Notes under the pieces: model-generated
What the model was told of the DNA's origin: nothing
Database searches by the model: none
Seen by the model: the letters and a program-made list of their open reading frames with translations, nothing else
Assembly (NCBI GenBank): GCA_944739405.2
Contig: OX123193.2
Location: forward strand, 13,380,519 to 13,444,518
Direction of reading: 5' to 3'
DNA length: 64,000 bases
Origin: Euclidia mi
Taxonomy: Eukaryota > Arthropoda > Insecta > Lepidoptera > Erebidae
Made by a program: the position numbers and the translations under genes
Shown here: piece after piece, positions 11,839 through 23,035 of the stretch
How the letters are laid out: every line of letters starts with the position of its first letter
Position numbering within the stretch: the first letter of the stretch is position 1

Positions 11839-12227
11839 ATGGATGGAGACTATAAAAAACGTACTGGTACATCTGCTATCACCGGCGACTTATATAAAAT
11901 CAAACTTACAAGTTCAATCCTATTTAGATTAATTCACTACGACAATGTTGAAAACTTTTATCTAGCAGCTCACGAGAGAAATTGGAGCCTTTGGAGATAT
12001 TTGTTTCAAAGTTAAACTAAAGGGTCGTAGTGAACAAAAGTTTGTTTTCATACATGTTAAGCATAAAGACGAGCAAGGCGCATCCTTAAATTTTGATGTA
12101 GTCAAACCATTTTATGACAGTTTCGGCAAAGTCAAGCATTGTTTTTATTTAAAAAAGGATATATTTTATAATACATCCTACCTTGATTATCAAGACATAG
12201 ATTGTATCTTTCTTTTATGTGTATAAA
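11839..12227 (+). pseudogene. NACHT-like gene, N-terminal nuclease-like segment
   Basis: Starting at the ATG at 11839 the frame reads TSAITGDLYKIKLTSSILFR. It shifts by one base near 11974 into EIGAFGDICFKVK, then FVFIHVKHKDEQ. The pattern of a conserved D (here GD) followed by a hydrophobic strand with K-H-K resembles the PD-(D/E)xK nuclease fold. In insect proteins of this class it appears as aGkFDDi followed by QxKHK. The frame stops at 12225. Catalytic competence cannot be argued from a broken copy. Confidence 0.55.
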
Positions 12228-13361
12228 TGGAAAATGCTATGACGACGTAAATAATATTCAATTAAAAGAAAAATCTTTAAGCTCCTCTGAGAATAAAAGC
12301 TTTTGCGACCAGTTGAATAAAATAATACTTGCTGACGGAAAATGTCCAGAAGGCTCCACGGCAGAGTATACCAATAAAGACTTCGAGTTTATACACTAGT
12401 CAATATTGGATGACGAGATAACTAAGCTTGCCAAAACTTTGTGATATACCTTCATAATAAATTAAAGAAATCAGTTAATATTATGCTGGATAAGTTTATA
12501 TCACGGTATCTTATCATTTTGGCAAGAAGTGCTGTTGACGTTAAACATTTCCATAATTATTCTGGATCACAATCTGAACTGGTTAAAGGAGTGCTATTAC
12601 AAGAAAGTGTACAAGTGTGTGTTCTTTACGGGCGATAAAATTGTTACAAAACTCAGAAACAAAATCTACGAGTTTACAATTAAAATATACAACAAATTTT
12701 TGGAGGAAGATTTATTGACCAATGATTTCGAAAAACTTATTTTTGGGGATTTGGAACCGATAGACAAAGAGCTGAATAATGCAGCAAAAAACATACTTCT
12801 GTCTCTTAAAGTAGAAGCACCAGTTTGCTTTGGAAATGTGGACATAATAGTGGAAGACAGCAAAATGGACATCGAACAAAAATTAAATATTTAAAAAAAA
12901 TTTTTGGTTATTTTGTGCCGTAGACCTACGTACGTTTATTCGTTTAACATTGTTACTATAAACGAGACAATTGCAGGCATTTTCTTCAACCCTAGCTGTA
13001 TTGGTATAGCCATAGGTAGTCTATTAATTTACGATGACAGTAACACGCGCCTTATGATAACATTGAATCACTAAAAGATAATGCCAGAATTTTTTATGGT
13101 AAATTGAGTAATGAAATTACCTATTTGCATCCATTTCAGTTCGACATAAAAACAGCTATAAAGCGGTTTCCAAAATTAGTGTTTGATTATACTGAAGAAA
13201 GTTATTTCATTTTAAATAAAGTAAGGATTTATAACAAACAAACTAATTGTGAAGGATTAGATGATAAATTAGAGGCAGAAATAAAATTACTTCAAAAAAG
13301 TAATGCACGATACGAGTTACCAGTAAGTCCTGACACCGCTGTCATATATTACCATGATTAA
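12202..13361 (+). pseudogene. NACHT-like gene, linker segments
   Basis: Three overlapping or adjacent open stretches lie at 12202-12399, 12529-12894 and 13104-13361. They are lysine-, asparagine- and acid-rich and lack motifs I can name. They include CKLA-like helical text such as ITKLAKTL near 12418 and KIYNKFLEEDLLTNDFEKL at about 12690. Their position between the nuclease-like head and the P-loop, on the same strand and with the same codon bias, is the reason for including them. Confidence 0.5.
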
Positions 13362-13596
13362 ATACAGAACTGGTGGATGGCACCAAAAATCAGCTCCTAT
13401 CTTACAAAAGCTTCAAATATATTTCAATACGCAATAAAGCGCACTTAAAACTACATTTTATACGAATTCTATAAAATACAATCGGTATTTATTTAGAGAA
13501 AGTGCTGTAGAATCATTAAAAGAGCTAGGTGTTAATTCACGACATATCATTATTACCAAATTTTTAATACTAACAACGATAAAAGTTATTAATTTT

Positions 13597-14549
13597 TTGA
13601 GAAATACTTACCACACCGTTTTAACTTTAGATAACGTGTTAAATCTGCCAGATCTTACTTTTATTGAATTAAATGTAGAATTAAAATATACTGATAAAGT
13701 TATCCTTATTATATGCGACAATACAGTAGCTAGTCGATTATTATACAAAAGATTCGATCAAATAGCACAAGCCACAGAAGGTAAACAAATCATAGTCATT
13801 ACAAATAATGCACTTGTTGACGAAGCAGAGGATTATTCTAGTAGTGCACAAATACTTAAAGACGAATTCCAACATTTTTGAGATTTAACACTAGAATCAC
13901 AAGAGAGCATTTTAAAAGCGACTAAATTAGTCTTTCAAGGTCTAGAAACAAACTAAGATATTCTTATGGATAGCGAATCAGTAGCTTATATAAAAAATGA
14001 TGTGTTGCATAAAATCACTAACGATGCAATTCTCATAGTAGGTAATTCACTCAGTGACTCAAATTACGAAGAAATAAAAGATAGATATATCGAAAGAAAG
14101 TTTAGAGAAATCAGTAATATTTCATATATTTATTCGAGGGATGAAGATAACGTTAATGTTAATTGCTTACGAACACTAACTGACATATCTCCTAATAGTG
14201 TATTAGTAACAAGTAAACCAGGAATGGGTAAATCTCTCTTACTCACTCATTTATCTCTAGCAACAAGGAAAATGACATGAACAAAAAGCTTTGGATAGTG
14301 CGAATAAATTTAATAGACTATTCAAAGACATTCTTCGATTGGCAGAAACACAAAACAGTAATTGATACCTTAAAAACCCTACAGTTTATATGCCAAGTTA
14401 TGATGAAATCAAAAATTCTACCAATACATTTAATAGAAAATAACAACAAAGTTTACCTAGCCCGTTGTACAGGCGACGAATGGACAAATTTTGAATTAAA
14501 TATGTTTCTGCATTACTACTGTTTGAAATGGAATTGGTTTTTATTGTAG
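13597..14549 (+). pseudogene. NACHT-like gene, P-loop segment
   Basis: One frame runs from 13597 to 14280 with two in-frame stops (TGA at 13879-13881 and a TAA near 13954). It contains the Walker A motif SKPGMGKSLLLTHLSL at 14211-14258, preceded by NSVLV as the usual beta strand. A single-base shift at about 14272 continues into MNKKLWIVRINLIDYSK, the strand after the P-loop helix. This fits a NACHT/AAA+ nucleotide-binding fold. The segment ends where repeat DNA begins (about 14545). Confidence 0.75.
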
Positions 14550-14551
14550 GT

Positions 14552-15095
14552 CAAATCGATTAGATCGATTAGGTAACATTTTGTTTAGTCTATTGAAAGT
14601 TTCTGACAATGGTCACACTGAACTGTCACTTCCGTTGCCGCCTTGACGAATTGACTCGCCGGTTGTCGTCTCGTACGTAAAATATCGCCCTTTGAATTAA
14701 CGCGAATTGAATTAAATTGAGTAAACCGTCTTGAATGCCGCCTGATCTAGTGCTGGCAACAGTAAATTGATTGTGAACTATTGATTGACATTTGTGAAAA
14801 TTGTGAATCTGGTATCGACTTCCACGTGCCAACGTGTCCTGAAAACGTCGTGTTTGCAGCTTAATAGCTAAGTATAAAATACTTCATTCATTTATTTTGG
14901 CCAATATACTTGTATGAATGTGTCTAATTTAGCTCAAGCCTGACATCAGCAAGGATATCGGGTAAGTGAAATATAATATTGACATTGATTGATTTCAATT
15001 CATCACTGTGCAACGCAGTGCATTGTGTCTGGATCATTGTCTATCGTGGTCAGGTAGATGTATTACATCTTCCACTGCGCACTTCTGATACACCT
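14552..15095 (+). repeat. Repeat insertion inside the NACHT-like pseudogene (copy 2 of the 10500 repeat)
   Basis: It opens with gtcaaatcgattagatcgat, matching 10505 onward for about 110 bp. The rest (to about 15095) has no recognised content and no NACHT-like coding text. It separates the P-loop part from the Walker B part. Exact ends and a target-site duplication were not found. Confidence 0.55.
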
Positions 15096-15099
15096 TCCT

Positions 15100-15668
15100 G
15101 CCTGGCTACGGTAATTCTAGACAACTACAATGAAAGAAATTTAATATTTTTATTCCATGGTTTTGATGAAATTTGTCCATACTATAAACAAATTGTTTTG
15201 AAATTTTTAGACGCCATTAAAAATTATCCGCAGTAGCAAAAAGTGTGGGTGGCCAGAAGGCCAACTGATGAAATACTAGCAGATTTAGAAAAAGTGATAG
15301 GTAAAGCCTATGAAATCGAATGCGTCAGTAAAATCGAACAAAACGTTTTTGAACAAATATTGGCAAGAGAATTTAATAATTGAAAAACTGAATAACGCTC
15401 AGACTGAGAATATAACATCTTTCATTGATTTCATTAACTCAAAAAGAAATAAGACATTTGACAGAAAATTTTATGTGTTTTATGAGTACTTATGTCTATT
15501 GGTATTTTCCACATATCGTTACGCATCCAAATGATTCAATATTATCACTACTTGATAATGATGATTTCTTTAATCAACAAGATGAAGTACTAATGGCCAT
15601 TCCGTTATTTTTGAATGTATATGCCAGACATTTCATTACTTTAATATGTGTCGGTAGCAATTCTGACT
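15100..15668 (+). pseudogene. NACHT-like gene, Walker B and sensor segment
   Basis: NERNLIFLFHGFDEICPYYK at about 15130-15190 is a good Walker B region (hydrophobic strand, then G-F-D-E). After a TAG at 15235 the frame continues with VWVARRPTDEILADLE, the sensor strand ending in an arginine. A shift then gives NKYWQENLIIEKLNNAQ and later DEVLMAIPLFLNVYARHF, equivalent to the helical region that usually reads iPLfL in NACHT proteins. Coding text stops at 15668. Confidence 0.72.
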
Positions 15669-15669
15669 A

Positions 15670-16240
15670 GGAGTATAATGACAAATTCAGCTTGTGGCAC
15701 CACTGGCACCACACATCAACGGCACGGAGTGAGCGGAATCGCTCCGCTTATGAAAGTTGGACCACACCATAAAATCATACGATGTTTGAGTGCAGATGTC
15801 AGGTAACTTACACGTGCCGCAGGCACGAACTCGCAGCGTGATTCCTGGCGGATGACAAATGTCCTTGACGCGGCGTGCGCGGCGCGGGCGCAAGGCAGTC
15901 GGCGCGGAGCTACGACACACCGCTTTCAACCTGCTTAGAGCTTGTACGCGTCGCGCTATATCATTGTTGCTAATTCATTTCATTTCTTTTGTATGTTCCA
16001 TATATAGTTTTAAATTTATCTAATATATAATCTAATTTTCAATCATAATAATATTCTTCATTCTTCGCGTATCTTCTTGCTTCTTTCACCTTACCTCATT
16101 AAATACTTAGCTATACCCGCTTAGTGAGTTAAAGTCAGTGCTTTAACACGGGTTCAATTCCCGTACGTAGGTAGTGTAGGCTAGTACTGGCATACACCAC
16201 AAGCTTATTTACTTTGTTCAAAGTTTATTGACATATTTAT
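15670..16240. repeat. Second interruption of the pseudogene, partly GC-rich, with a B-box-like motif
   Basis: A GC-rich stretch (about 15820-15960, with gcggcgtgcgcggcgcgggc) is followed by AT-rich DNA. At 16151-16163 it carries gggttcaattccc, a B-box-like sequence preceded by ttagtgagttaaagtc. This may be the head of a tRNA-related SINE, but no full tRNA fold is evident. NACHT-like coding resumes at 16257. Confidence 0.5.
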
Positions 16241-16256
16241 ACAAGATAAAAACAAT

Positions 16257-16691
16257 ATGGATGTCTATAAGCCAGACGTAATGAGGCGATCTAAAAGTGA
16301 TTGCCTCGAATGTATCTCTGATCACAAAAAAATAGCAGTAGCAGTGTATACCTTTATTTTTCATAAGATATCCATAGGCGAATTAAAAACCATGAGGCCA
16401 TTTAGCGATGAAGGTGAATATGAAGCTATTATAAATAAAATTAAATGTGGTGCTGAGTATACTGGTCTTATATCACAAATCACTGATAACAATACACTTG
16501 TATTCTTTTATAAAACACTTGGTGAATATTTGGCAGCTGAGTTCATTTGTGACATATTTCAGAGTAACAAGTTCGAATTGAGTTCTAAAAGCCTTCTCTA
16601 TGTTGTGGTAAGCGTGATGTCACCAGGCATAGTTGCCTTGATTGATCAAAAGAGATCAATAGATTCAAAATTACATTGTATACTGAAATAA
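16257..16691 (+). pseudogene. NACHT-like gene, C-terminal segment
   Basis: An open frame of 144 residues, the longest clean piece of the gene. It contains KIAVAVYTFIFHK early, and VFFYKTLGEYLAAEFICDIF around residues 82-101. In NACHT proteins the corresponding sequence is a F-x-H/Y-x-T-x-x-EYLAA motif in the winged-helix or following helical domain. A TAA follows at 16689. No repeat domain (LRR or ankyrin) follows before the next mobile element. Confidence 0.68.
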
Positions 16692-16699
16692 AATTTAAA

Positions 16700-16892
16700 T
16701 TATTTGATTATACAATTGAAAATAGAATGCTGACTTAATATGTATCAAATAAGACCAAAATAATACTTTTTGTTAAAATGTTAATTTTAATAAATTGCAT
16801 GCCTACTGGTAGAATATGGCAGAACTTCTATAAAATGTAACACCATAACTGTAAACCCATGTTCGCAAAAAATAAATGATTGATTGATTGAA
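16700..16892 (+). mobile_element. LINE 3' end with (TGATT)n tail
   Basis: The non-coding sequence ends with aaataaatgattgattgatt at 16872-16890. This short-repeat tail is characteristic of some insect LINEs in place of poly-A. It lies directly after the NACHT-like pseudogene and before the minus-strand LINE. Confidence 0.5.
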
Positions 16893-17513
16893 AGATATAG
16901 AGCGCCCACACATTTTAGATTGTTATGGTATATTTATTTATTTAACTATTCGGAAGACCAACAGCTGAAAATACATAGTGGCAACAATAATAAACATCAG
17001 AGAGCCAATGATAGGTCTTCACGACTAACTCTAGATTACAAGATGTAGACAGTTAATAAAAGTTTCAGTATAAAAAACAAAACAAAAGAATACAACAATA
17101 CCTAATGAGCATTAAACCCTGCAAAAAAGTCAGGAGTCAGCATGCGCCTCAACGTGTCCGGTTTAGTGTTAAACTCGTCAATGTCGAACTTCATTACTTG
17201 TTCGTTAAATCAATCACTCGCTCGCCAGAGGAACGCGTTCTGTCTGTAATTTGTGGATACTAAAGGCAGGTGAAAGGGCTTTTGACGTCTCGTGCCTATC
17301 CTAGGTACGTTACAGTGTACTTTGGAAAGAAGGTCTGGGCAATCAATAATGCCGGATAATAAATTCATTATAGTATACGACAAGTCTACGACAAGTCATG
17401 TATACGACATCTGCTATCGTACGACGTTTCTTTAAAGGCAAAATATGAAACTTAGCACATAGATTAAGATAATGATCGGACTTGTATTTTATATTTAGCT
17501 TGTAACATAGGAA

Positions 17514-18158
17514 TTACATAAATTTGCGTTGAATATTTTCGATCCTACCTGCATGTATCTCATATCGCGGATTCCAGACTTGACTTCCGTATTCCAATAT
17601 ACTACACACAAAAGTACAGTACAAGACTTTGAAAGTTTTTGCGTCCTTAAAACCGTTAGATGCTCGCATCACAAACCCTAACGCTCGTAAAGCCTTACTA
17701 ACTAAGCTGTCGACATAGTCATCAAAAAGCAACTAAGGGTTATGTATATTGCCGAGATCGCGAACATTATGGTGTTTAATAAGTTTGTGACCATTAAGAA
17801 AATATTCTGATGATAATGTGACGGGTTTCCTGCTATAAGTGACTACTACGCATTTGGTAGGATTTAAATCTAATTTATTCAGGATGCAGTAATTTGTTAA
17901 GCGCGTTAAGTCTGCTTGAAGAGCCAGGCAGTCGTCAGGCGTTGAGATTGATGCGAAAACCTTCATGTCGTCCGCAAAGCAAAGAAGGCGAGAATGGTGG
18001 AAGCATTGGTAGATGTCATTTACGAAGATTAGGAATAAAAGAGGACAAATAAGGGAACCTTGTGGAATTCCGCTAGGCACTAAAACCCAACCAGACATGT
18101 AATTGTTGACCACTACTGCTTGTGAACGATTACTTATATAAGAGGAAAACCATCTCAA
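17514..18158 (-). pseudogene. Jockey-type reverse transcriptase, palm and thumb remnant
   Basis: Two abutting frames. The upstream one (17733-18158, 141 residues) has RWFSSYISNRSQAV, SGIPQGSLICPLLFLIFVND and LLCFADDMKVFAS, that is RT blocks with the catalytic A-D-D. The downstream one (17514-17732) continues with ALRALGFVMR and the thumb. A stop and frame change separate them. This would be the polymerase that reverse-transcribes the element RNA at its insertion site. Confidence 0.85.
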
Positions 18159-18502
18159 CAGGTCTCATCTTATTCCTATCAACTGTAGCTTGGCTAGTAG
18201 GATGCTATGATCAATTCTGTCAAAGCATTTTGTGTAATCTGTGTAAATGACATCTACCTGACTGCCTTTACTCATGGCTTCTGTTATATAGTCCTTTAAT
18301 ATTATTAAATTTGAGGTTGTGGAACGGCCCTTGAGAAACCCGTGCTGAAAGCTATTAAGACTATTTTTAAGGCAGCATATATCTGGCTATAAATTAACTT
18401 TTCAAATATTTTTGCGACTATGCATAATTTAGACACTGGCCTGTAATTAGTTACATCAGATTTGGACCCTTTCTTATGAATCGGGGTAATAAATGCCCTC
18501 TT

Positions 18503-19394
18503 CTATAATGTTTGTACAGTACATTCAGAGAGTGACTTATCAAATAATATATAGAGTGGAATAGCAATGGTATCAGCACATTTATAAAGAAATAACGGGG
18601 GTATTGAATCCGGTCCAGCTGATTTATCAAGGTCGAGAGATTTTAAAAGATATTTCACTGTCGAAATGTTAACGTGTACCTTATTAATGTCGGATACTGT
18701 TCTACGTTTCATGTCATTGTTATAATAATTCAAAAGAGATGTTGGAGAAGCCTGTAGAAAATTCGAAAGAAAGTAATCAGAGAAAACGTCACAAATACAC
18801 TCTCCTGTGTTTGCGACTAAGTTTCCGTACGTCATGTACCCGGGAATACTCGCCGATTTATGATGCGTTTTGACATGGGTCTAAAAATATTTGGGATTTC
18901 TTTCGATAGACGCTTCGATTGATTTAATGTATTTGTCATAACATTCTCTCTCCACCCTCTTAACCCGCTCCCGTAACATTTTAAATGTTTCATAATCCGC
19001 TCTATTGCCGTATATCTTAGCCTTTTTATTATATTTATGCTTTTCCTTGATACTTCTTTTCAAATCCGCCGAATACCACGAAGGAAAAATTCCTTTCCTT
19101 ATTTCGTATAATACGTTTTGGAATATATTTTTCAATTAATTGCCTTGTATGTGAATAAAACAAATAAACTGCATTATCTACCGTCATACCTGATAGTTTA
19201 TTAGGCCAGTCTATGCTACGAATGTCATTATTTATTTTATCATAATCGCCTTTTAAAAATAAGTAATTTGTTCGTGGCGCAGGTTTCAAATAATTTAATT
19301 TCGTTGATACAAAGTGTGCTGAAAGAACTTTGTGGAATGGATCTATAGGTACTAGCGGATCAGTGCATTCAGACTTCAGACGCGTATAAAACAA
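18503..19394 (-). pseudogene. Jockey-type LINE, linker and first RT block remnants
   Basis: Three frames (19035-19394, 18881-19135, 18503-18835) cover the linker after the missing endonuclease. They contain YFKPAP-like and SWYSADLKRSIKEKHKYN text, typical of the spacer where Jockey proteins read W-x-x-x-x-i-k-x-x-x-x-K. The first RT block DKSAGPDSIPPL follows. The pieces overlap in different frames, which marks insertions or deletions. Confidence 0.75.
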
Positions 19395-19400
19395 AGTCTG

Positions 19401-19867
19401 TTTTGTTATTTACAGTACAGACTGAACAATGAAGCATGCCATGCACTACGTTCCTTGCCAAGGGATGATGCATCTAAATTTATCTGGCATGGTTCTTACA
19501 GATCTCATATATCATATATTTATTTTTAATTGCAAGACTACCCACAAAGGAGCGTGTTATTTTAGAATTTTGAGCAACAATTTTGCAAGCGTGATATATG
19601 GTTAAAATTATTACATAATTCTGAGTGTAACATATTTTTCTCATCAACGATTTAATAATACAGGTATAAAATTGTGTACGTTTTAAAGGTCATGTGTATG
19701 TATTAAATAAAAATGCAATGAAATCTTGTTGTTTTATTTTTGTTTTAATAATTATTTAATATATTATATTATTAGTTATTTATATCATCAATTTAAATTT
19801 TCTCATAAGCATTTAGTAAAAAGTTGTTAATGCTGTATTACAAACTGTCCATTCAAATTTATCCATT
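19401..19867. other. AT-rich spacer, nothing recognised
   Basis: No open frame or repeat that I can identify between the LINE and the SINE. Confidence 0.5.
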
Positions 19868-19872
19868 TGTAC

Positions 19873-20130
19873 ACTTTTTTTTATAGACTCACGCCTTTAT
19901 CCCTGAAAGGAGGTGTAAGGTTACACCCACATTTCCCCATGAATTCAAGGCCCCACGTAAGAGGAGGCAAGCCTATTGCCGTTATCAGGCACATTACCAA
20001 ACTCCGTGCTGCTACTGAAAATTCGGAAAAACTCAGTAAACAACCACTTTTGCCCGACCCGGGAATCGAATCCGGGACGTTCGATCAGCAGACGCATATC
20101 CTATCCACTGGACTACAGAGGCAAAAGTAA
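19873..20130 (-). mobile_element. tRNA-derived SINE
   Basis: Reverse-strand copy of the SINE at 26070-26325. Read on the minus strand it opens with a tRNA-like head (gtagtccagtgg-type A box; B box as the complement of gggaatcgaatcc at 20061-20073). It then has a body with cctattacgtgg-like text and ends in the shared tail whose complement is tagactcacgcc, followed by a short A-run (T-run at 19875-19882). The tail matches the end of a LINE at 59440-59480. Confidence 0.85.
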
Positions 20131-20302
20131 GTACTGTAAGAAGCTTAGAGAGTCAAAGTTCAACAGATGAACTATTCCCAATAGTCGGAACGAGGGAGGG
20201 ATTAGTCCCAAGAATAACTTGACGATCGCAACATTCTATCTCATAAAATTAGGGTTATCAGACAATAAATATTCATGATATCATACGATTACGTAATACT
20301 AG

Positions 20303-20467
20303 ACGTCGCCAGCGGCTTCACCCGCGTCAATTATATATATATACACATTCTCTTAAATCATTCTATCTATTAAAAAACCGCATTAAAATCCGTTGCGTAG
20401 CTTTTAAGATTTAAGCATACATAGAGACAGACAGACAGAAAACAGACTTTGTTTTATACTATGTAGT
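20303..20467 (+). repeat. Dispersed repeat, 'gacgtcgccagcggc' family
   Basis: Begins with actagacgtcgccagcggct and tcacccgcgtcaatta, includes aaaccgcattaaaatccgtt and gatttaagcatacatagaga, and ends tttgttttatactatgtagt. A close copy lies at 49862-50030 and a degenerate one at 6645. I know the sequence type as abundant in Lepidoptera. Non-coding. Confidence 0.8.
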
Positions 20468-20739
20468 GACGTACCACATGTTCAGTCTATTAACTACTTC
20501 ACGTCCAGCAGTGGAGAATTCTCAAACAGCATACACATTAGTTTATAAGATTGGAATTATAAGAAATAAATCAGTCTCAAGTACACTCTCAACTTTGACT
20601 AATTACCCTGCCAGTTACCTTTCGTTGCGGCCAAGACATAATCAACCGTCACACAGATCGATCTTGTGAATTTGCACAACCGGCACAGCAAAAGGTAAAA
20701 ATCTCGCTACACTTTCTGTCTGTAGTTGTCTTTTGGTAA

Positions 20740-21060
20740 CAGACATCGCGTTCGCTTTCTAGACTAGCCGGATTTGACTTAGCTTTTCCACAGTGTGACT
20801 GTCTTACCTCCGCAACCCAAAGGGATAGCTATATTGCATGGTTTAGACTAGTGTTAGTTTATTCATAAGTACTGACTCCCTATAACGCTGTCAAAGATCT
20901 TATGACAGCTGGGACCAACGGATTAACGTGCTCTCCGAGGCACGGGGCAAGCAATAATTTACATTTCAATACGCACAGAACTCTGAAAAGGCTTTGGTGC
21001 GCGCCGTTGATTCGAAGTCGATACCCTTTGTATGGCAGTCTGTTGGTATTTCCACTAACC
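20740..21060 (+). repeat. Dispersed repeat containing ccgcaacccaaaggg
   Basis: cgcaacccaaagggatag, catggtttagactagtgtt, cagctgggaccaac and gaggcacgggg appear in this order. The same order occurs on the minus strand at 52425-52570. It resembles a SINE body whose tRNA part is degenerate. A further partial copy may lie at 21160-21260. Confidence 0.6.
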
Positions 21061-21510
21061 TATCGCTGCTTCTAAATGCGTCCTACTATATATCAGCATC
21101 AATGTCGTAGCATTATCCCGGTTTCTAAAGACTTGTACTCTTACAGGTTTTACCCGATTTGATAGAATATTGACTTTATCACAGAGCCTCAGCAGCGTGC
21201 CCTACAAAACCCATAGGAATAGCGATATTCCATGTTTTAAATCAGTGTCAGTATATCCAACTGTACTAACGCCGGACAAGTCGCCGCGGAAAAAGGCGCC
21301 GGGAAGAGCCGGAATTATTTGTTTGCACACATCATATAACTATATTTAAATATGGAGTCTAAATATGGAGTATAAATATGGAGTTTTAGAAAACAACAAA
21401 TGTAACGGTTTTATAGAAACCATATAGAAAAATTCGTCTATAAACTTAAATTCTCTCGCTCACAAACTGAATCACATTTTTTTGCTCGGATTGAGTTGTC
21501 GGTCGCAAGA

Positions 21511-21570
21511 ATTGGTCATTAAACTGAATGATCAAAAAAAATATTTTGATCGTTCAATTTAATGACCAAT
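21511..21570. repeat. Near-perfect hairpin
   Basis: The arm attggtcattaaactgaatg with atcaaaa (21511-21537) pairs with 21544-21570, with two mismatches in 27 and a loop of about 6 bp. There is no related sequence elsewhere in the window. Confidence 0.85.
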
Positions 21571-21684
21571 TTCAATTTCATTTATAACGTTAAAATGTAT
21601 GCCTACAGATCGTGACGAGGATCGAGCAATACCAATAATAAGTTAACTCTAGGACACGCAAGTCCCTACACTTTGATTTAAAAC

Positions 21685-21870
21685 TAGAGGATGCCCGCAG
21701 CTACGCCTGCATTTAATTTTTATTTTACCGTTCCTCCCGATTCCATAGGAATTTCGGGAAATCCCTTCTTAGTGCACCTCTGCTGTCCCCAAGAAAAATA
21801 CAAACCAAACAGCACTTACGGCTTATAGTTTTGGCTGTGGCTTGTGTGTCAGTAGCCTGTAACCAAGCCG
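21685..21870 (+). repeat. Dispersed SINE-like repeat, 'gcagctacgcctgc' family
   Basis: Begins actagaggatgcccgcagct, with gaatttcgggaaatccctt and ctgtccccaagaaaaataca. Same family as 10750-10970. Confidence 0.7.
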
Positions 21871-22031
21871 AAGTCTATTCAATTTGAACATCATGCCAAA
21901 TCATACTAAGCAAAAATAATAAAAGGGAAATTTATTTTTTTTGTTTTTTTAAAGTATCCACATTTTATAAGCCGCAATGTGTAAGTGCGCGCGTGCAATG
22001 CTCGAAATACCTAACCATGGGCTAAGATCAC

Positions 22032-22032
<1 letters not shown>

Positions 22033-22126
<94 letters not shown>

Positions 22127-22150
22127 TGTGTGTGTATATATATATATTAT
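22033..22150. repeat. (TA)n microsatellite
   Basis: About 45 uninterrupted TA units at 22034-22123, then a short TG-rich break and a few more TA units to about 22147. Long pure tracts like this are length-variable and often unreliable in assemblies. Confidence 0.97.
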
Positions 22151-22845
22151 GCTCGCATCGCACTGATTGATTTTTAATTCTCGTTGAGGGCCTTTTTACA
22201 CCGTGTATACGAAATAGTTACTCGTAGATGGAGTATGATTACGTACAGCTTTCTTTTTTGAAGACATTTAACTTTACTAATTATTTATTAAAATTAGCTA
22301 GCCAACCGTCGCTATTTCGCAAAAACTCATACCATTTTTTACTCCATGCGGTGCCAGACCGCCAACACTTGTCACAGAGGTGTGGTAAGCATTGTTCCAT
22401 TTGTATAGTTTGTGCAGTTATGTACCAATAGATTAAATAGAAATTGATGTAACAATCCAACAGCAGAGAGCATAACTTTCAAGCGAATCCTAAAGCAGTG
22501 CCAAGTATATACACCGGCACGATTTTATGGGCAGACTTGGCAATTGACTTGCATGGCAAACGCTACTGTGGATTTAGGCTTATGATAATTGTATACTGCA
22601 CTGTATGCTGTAGACTATTTGGTTTATTATTGCTAAATTTATAAGCTGAGAGTTATTTTTTATAGAGGTTAAATATTTACGTTACGTTTTATGACAACCT
22701 ACTCTCTTGTCAGGACTGCCTCATAGATCTAAATACTAGTGCTTGTGATTGCAGACAGTTAAGACGTTCTCAGTTTGAGATCCGTTAAGAAAAATAATGA
22801 TTGACTATTTGGAAATTTATAATCCGTGCTGATCGAATAAATACT
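22151..22845. other. AT-rich spacer, nothing recognised
   Basis: Only short frames without familiar motifs. No repeat that I can match within the window. Confidence 0.5.
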
Positions 22846-23035
22846 GTGTTGCGTGGGACTATAAACATATTGTCGTGACACAATCAACGGACGCAATGAA
22901 CACTCAGGCACTCAGACTCGGCACAATACTTTATGGATCATATAGAATGTTATCTTGTGTGGAAATCGAACCCACAACACTCTGCGCTGTGTCAGGTGGC
23001 GGGCGGCCGCTTCAACCACTACGCCAACCATGCAG
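22846..23035 (-). mobile_element. tRNA-derived SINE, second family
   Basis: On the minus strand the head reads ggttggcgtagtggttgaag (A-box region) and gggttcgatttcc (B box, 22961-22973). A body follows with cgttgattgtgtc and gtcccacgcaacacag. A related, more degenerate copy is at 55105-55305. The head differs from that of the 26070 family. Confidence 0.75.

Larger units (their letters stand above)
11839..16691 (+). pseudogene. Decayed NACHT-type STAND ATPase gene with nuclease-like N-terminus
   Basis: Five stretches of plus-strand coding similarity follow one another in the order expected for the insect STAND/NACHT family: a nuclease-like head, a linker, a P-loop, a Walker B/sensor region and a winged-helix-like C-terminus. 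The frame changes many times and several in-frame stops occur. Two blocks of unrelated repeat DNA (about 14550-15095 and 15670-16240) interrupt it. Allowing for those, the ancestral protein would have exceeded 1000 residues. STAND ATPases generally act as ligand-triggered switches, often in defence. What this insect family does is not known to me. The assignment rests on motifs read by eye; the P-loop and Walker B parts are the strongest. Confidence 0.72.
16925..19400 (-). mobile_element. Jockey-type LINE, 5'-truncated and broken
   Basis: On the minus strand the coding remnants run from 19394 down to 17514 in several frames. First comes the post-endonuclease linker, with DYDKINNDIRSIDWPNKL. 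Next is the first RT block LDKSAGPDSIPPLFLYK near 18600, a YTDYTKCFDRIDH-type block near 18240, SGIPQGS (18065-18085) and CFADDMK near 17965. The thumb region follows, with SILEYGSQVWNP near 17580. No endonuclease domain precedes it, so the copy is 5'-truncated; multiple frameshifts and stops make it inactive. The domain order and sequence style fit the Jockey group. Confidence 0.85.

Noticed and set aside
16125..16175. tRNA gene around a B-box-like gggttcaattccc
   Set aside because: No A box at the right distance and no cloverleaf evident; at most a SINE remnant.
21977..22177. Open frame over the TA microsatellite
   Set aside because: Encodes only an Ile-Tyr repeat; a by-product of (TA)n.
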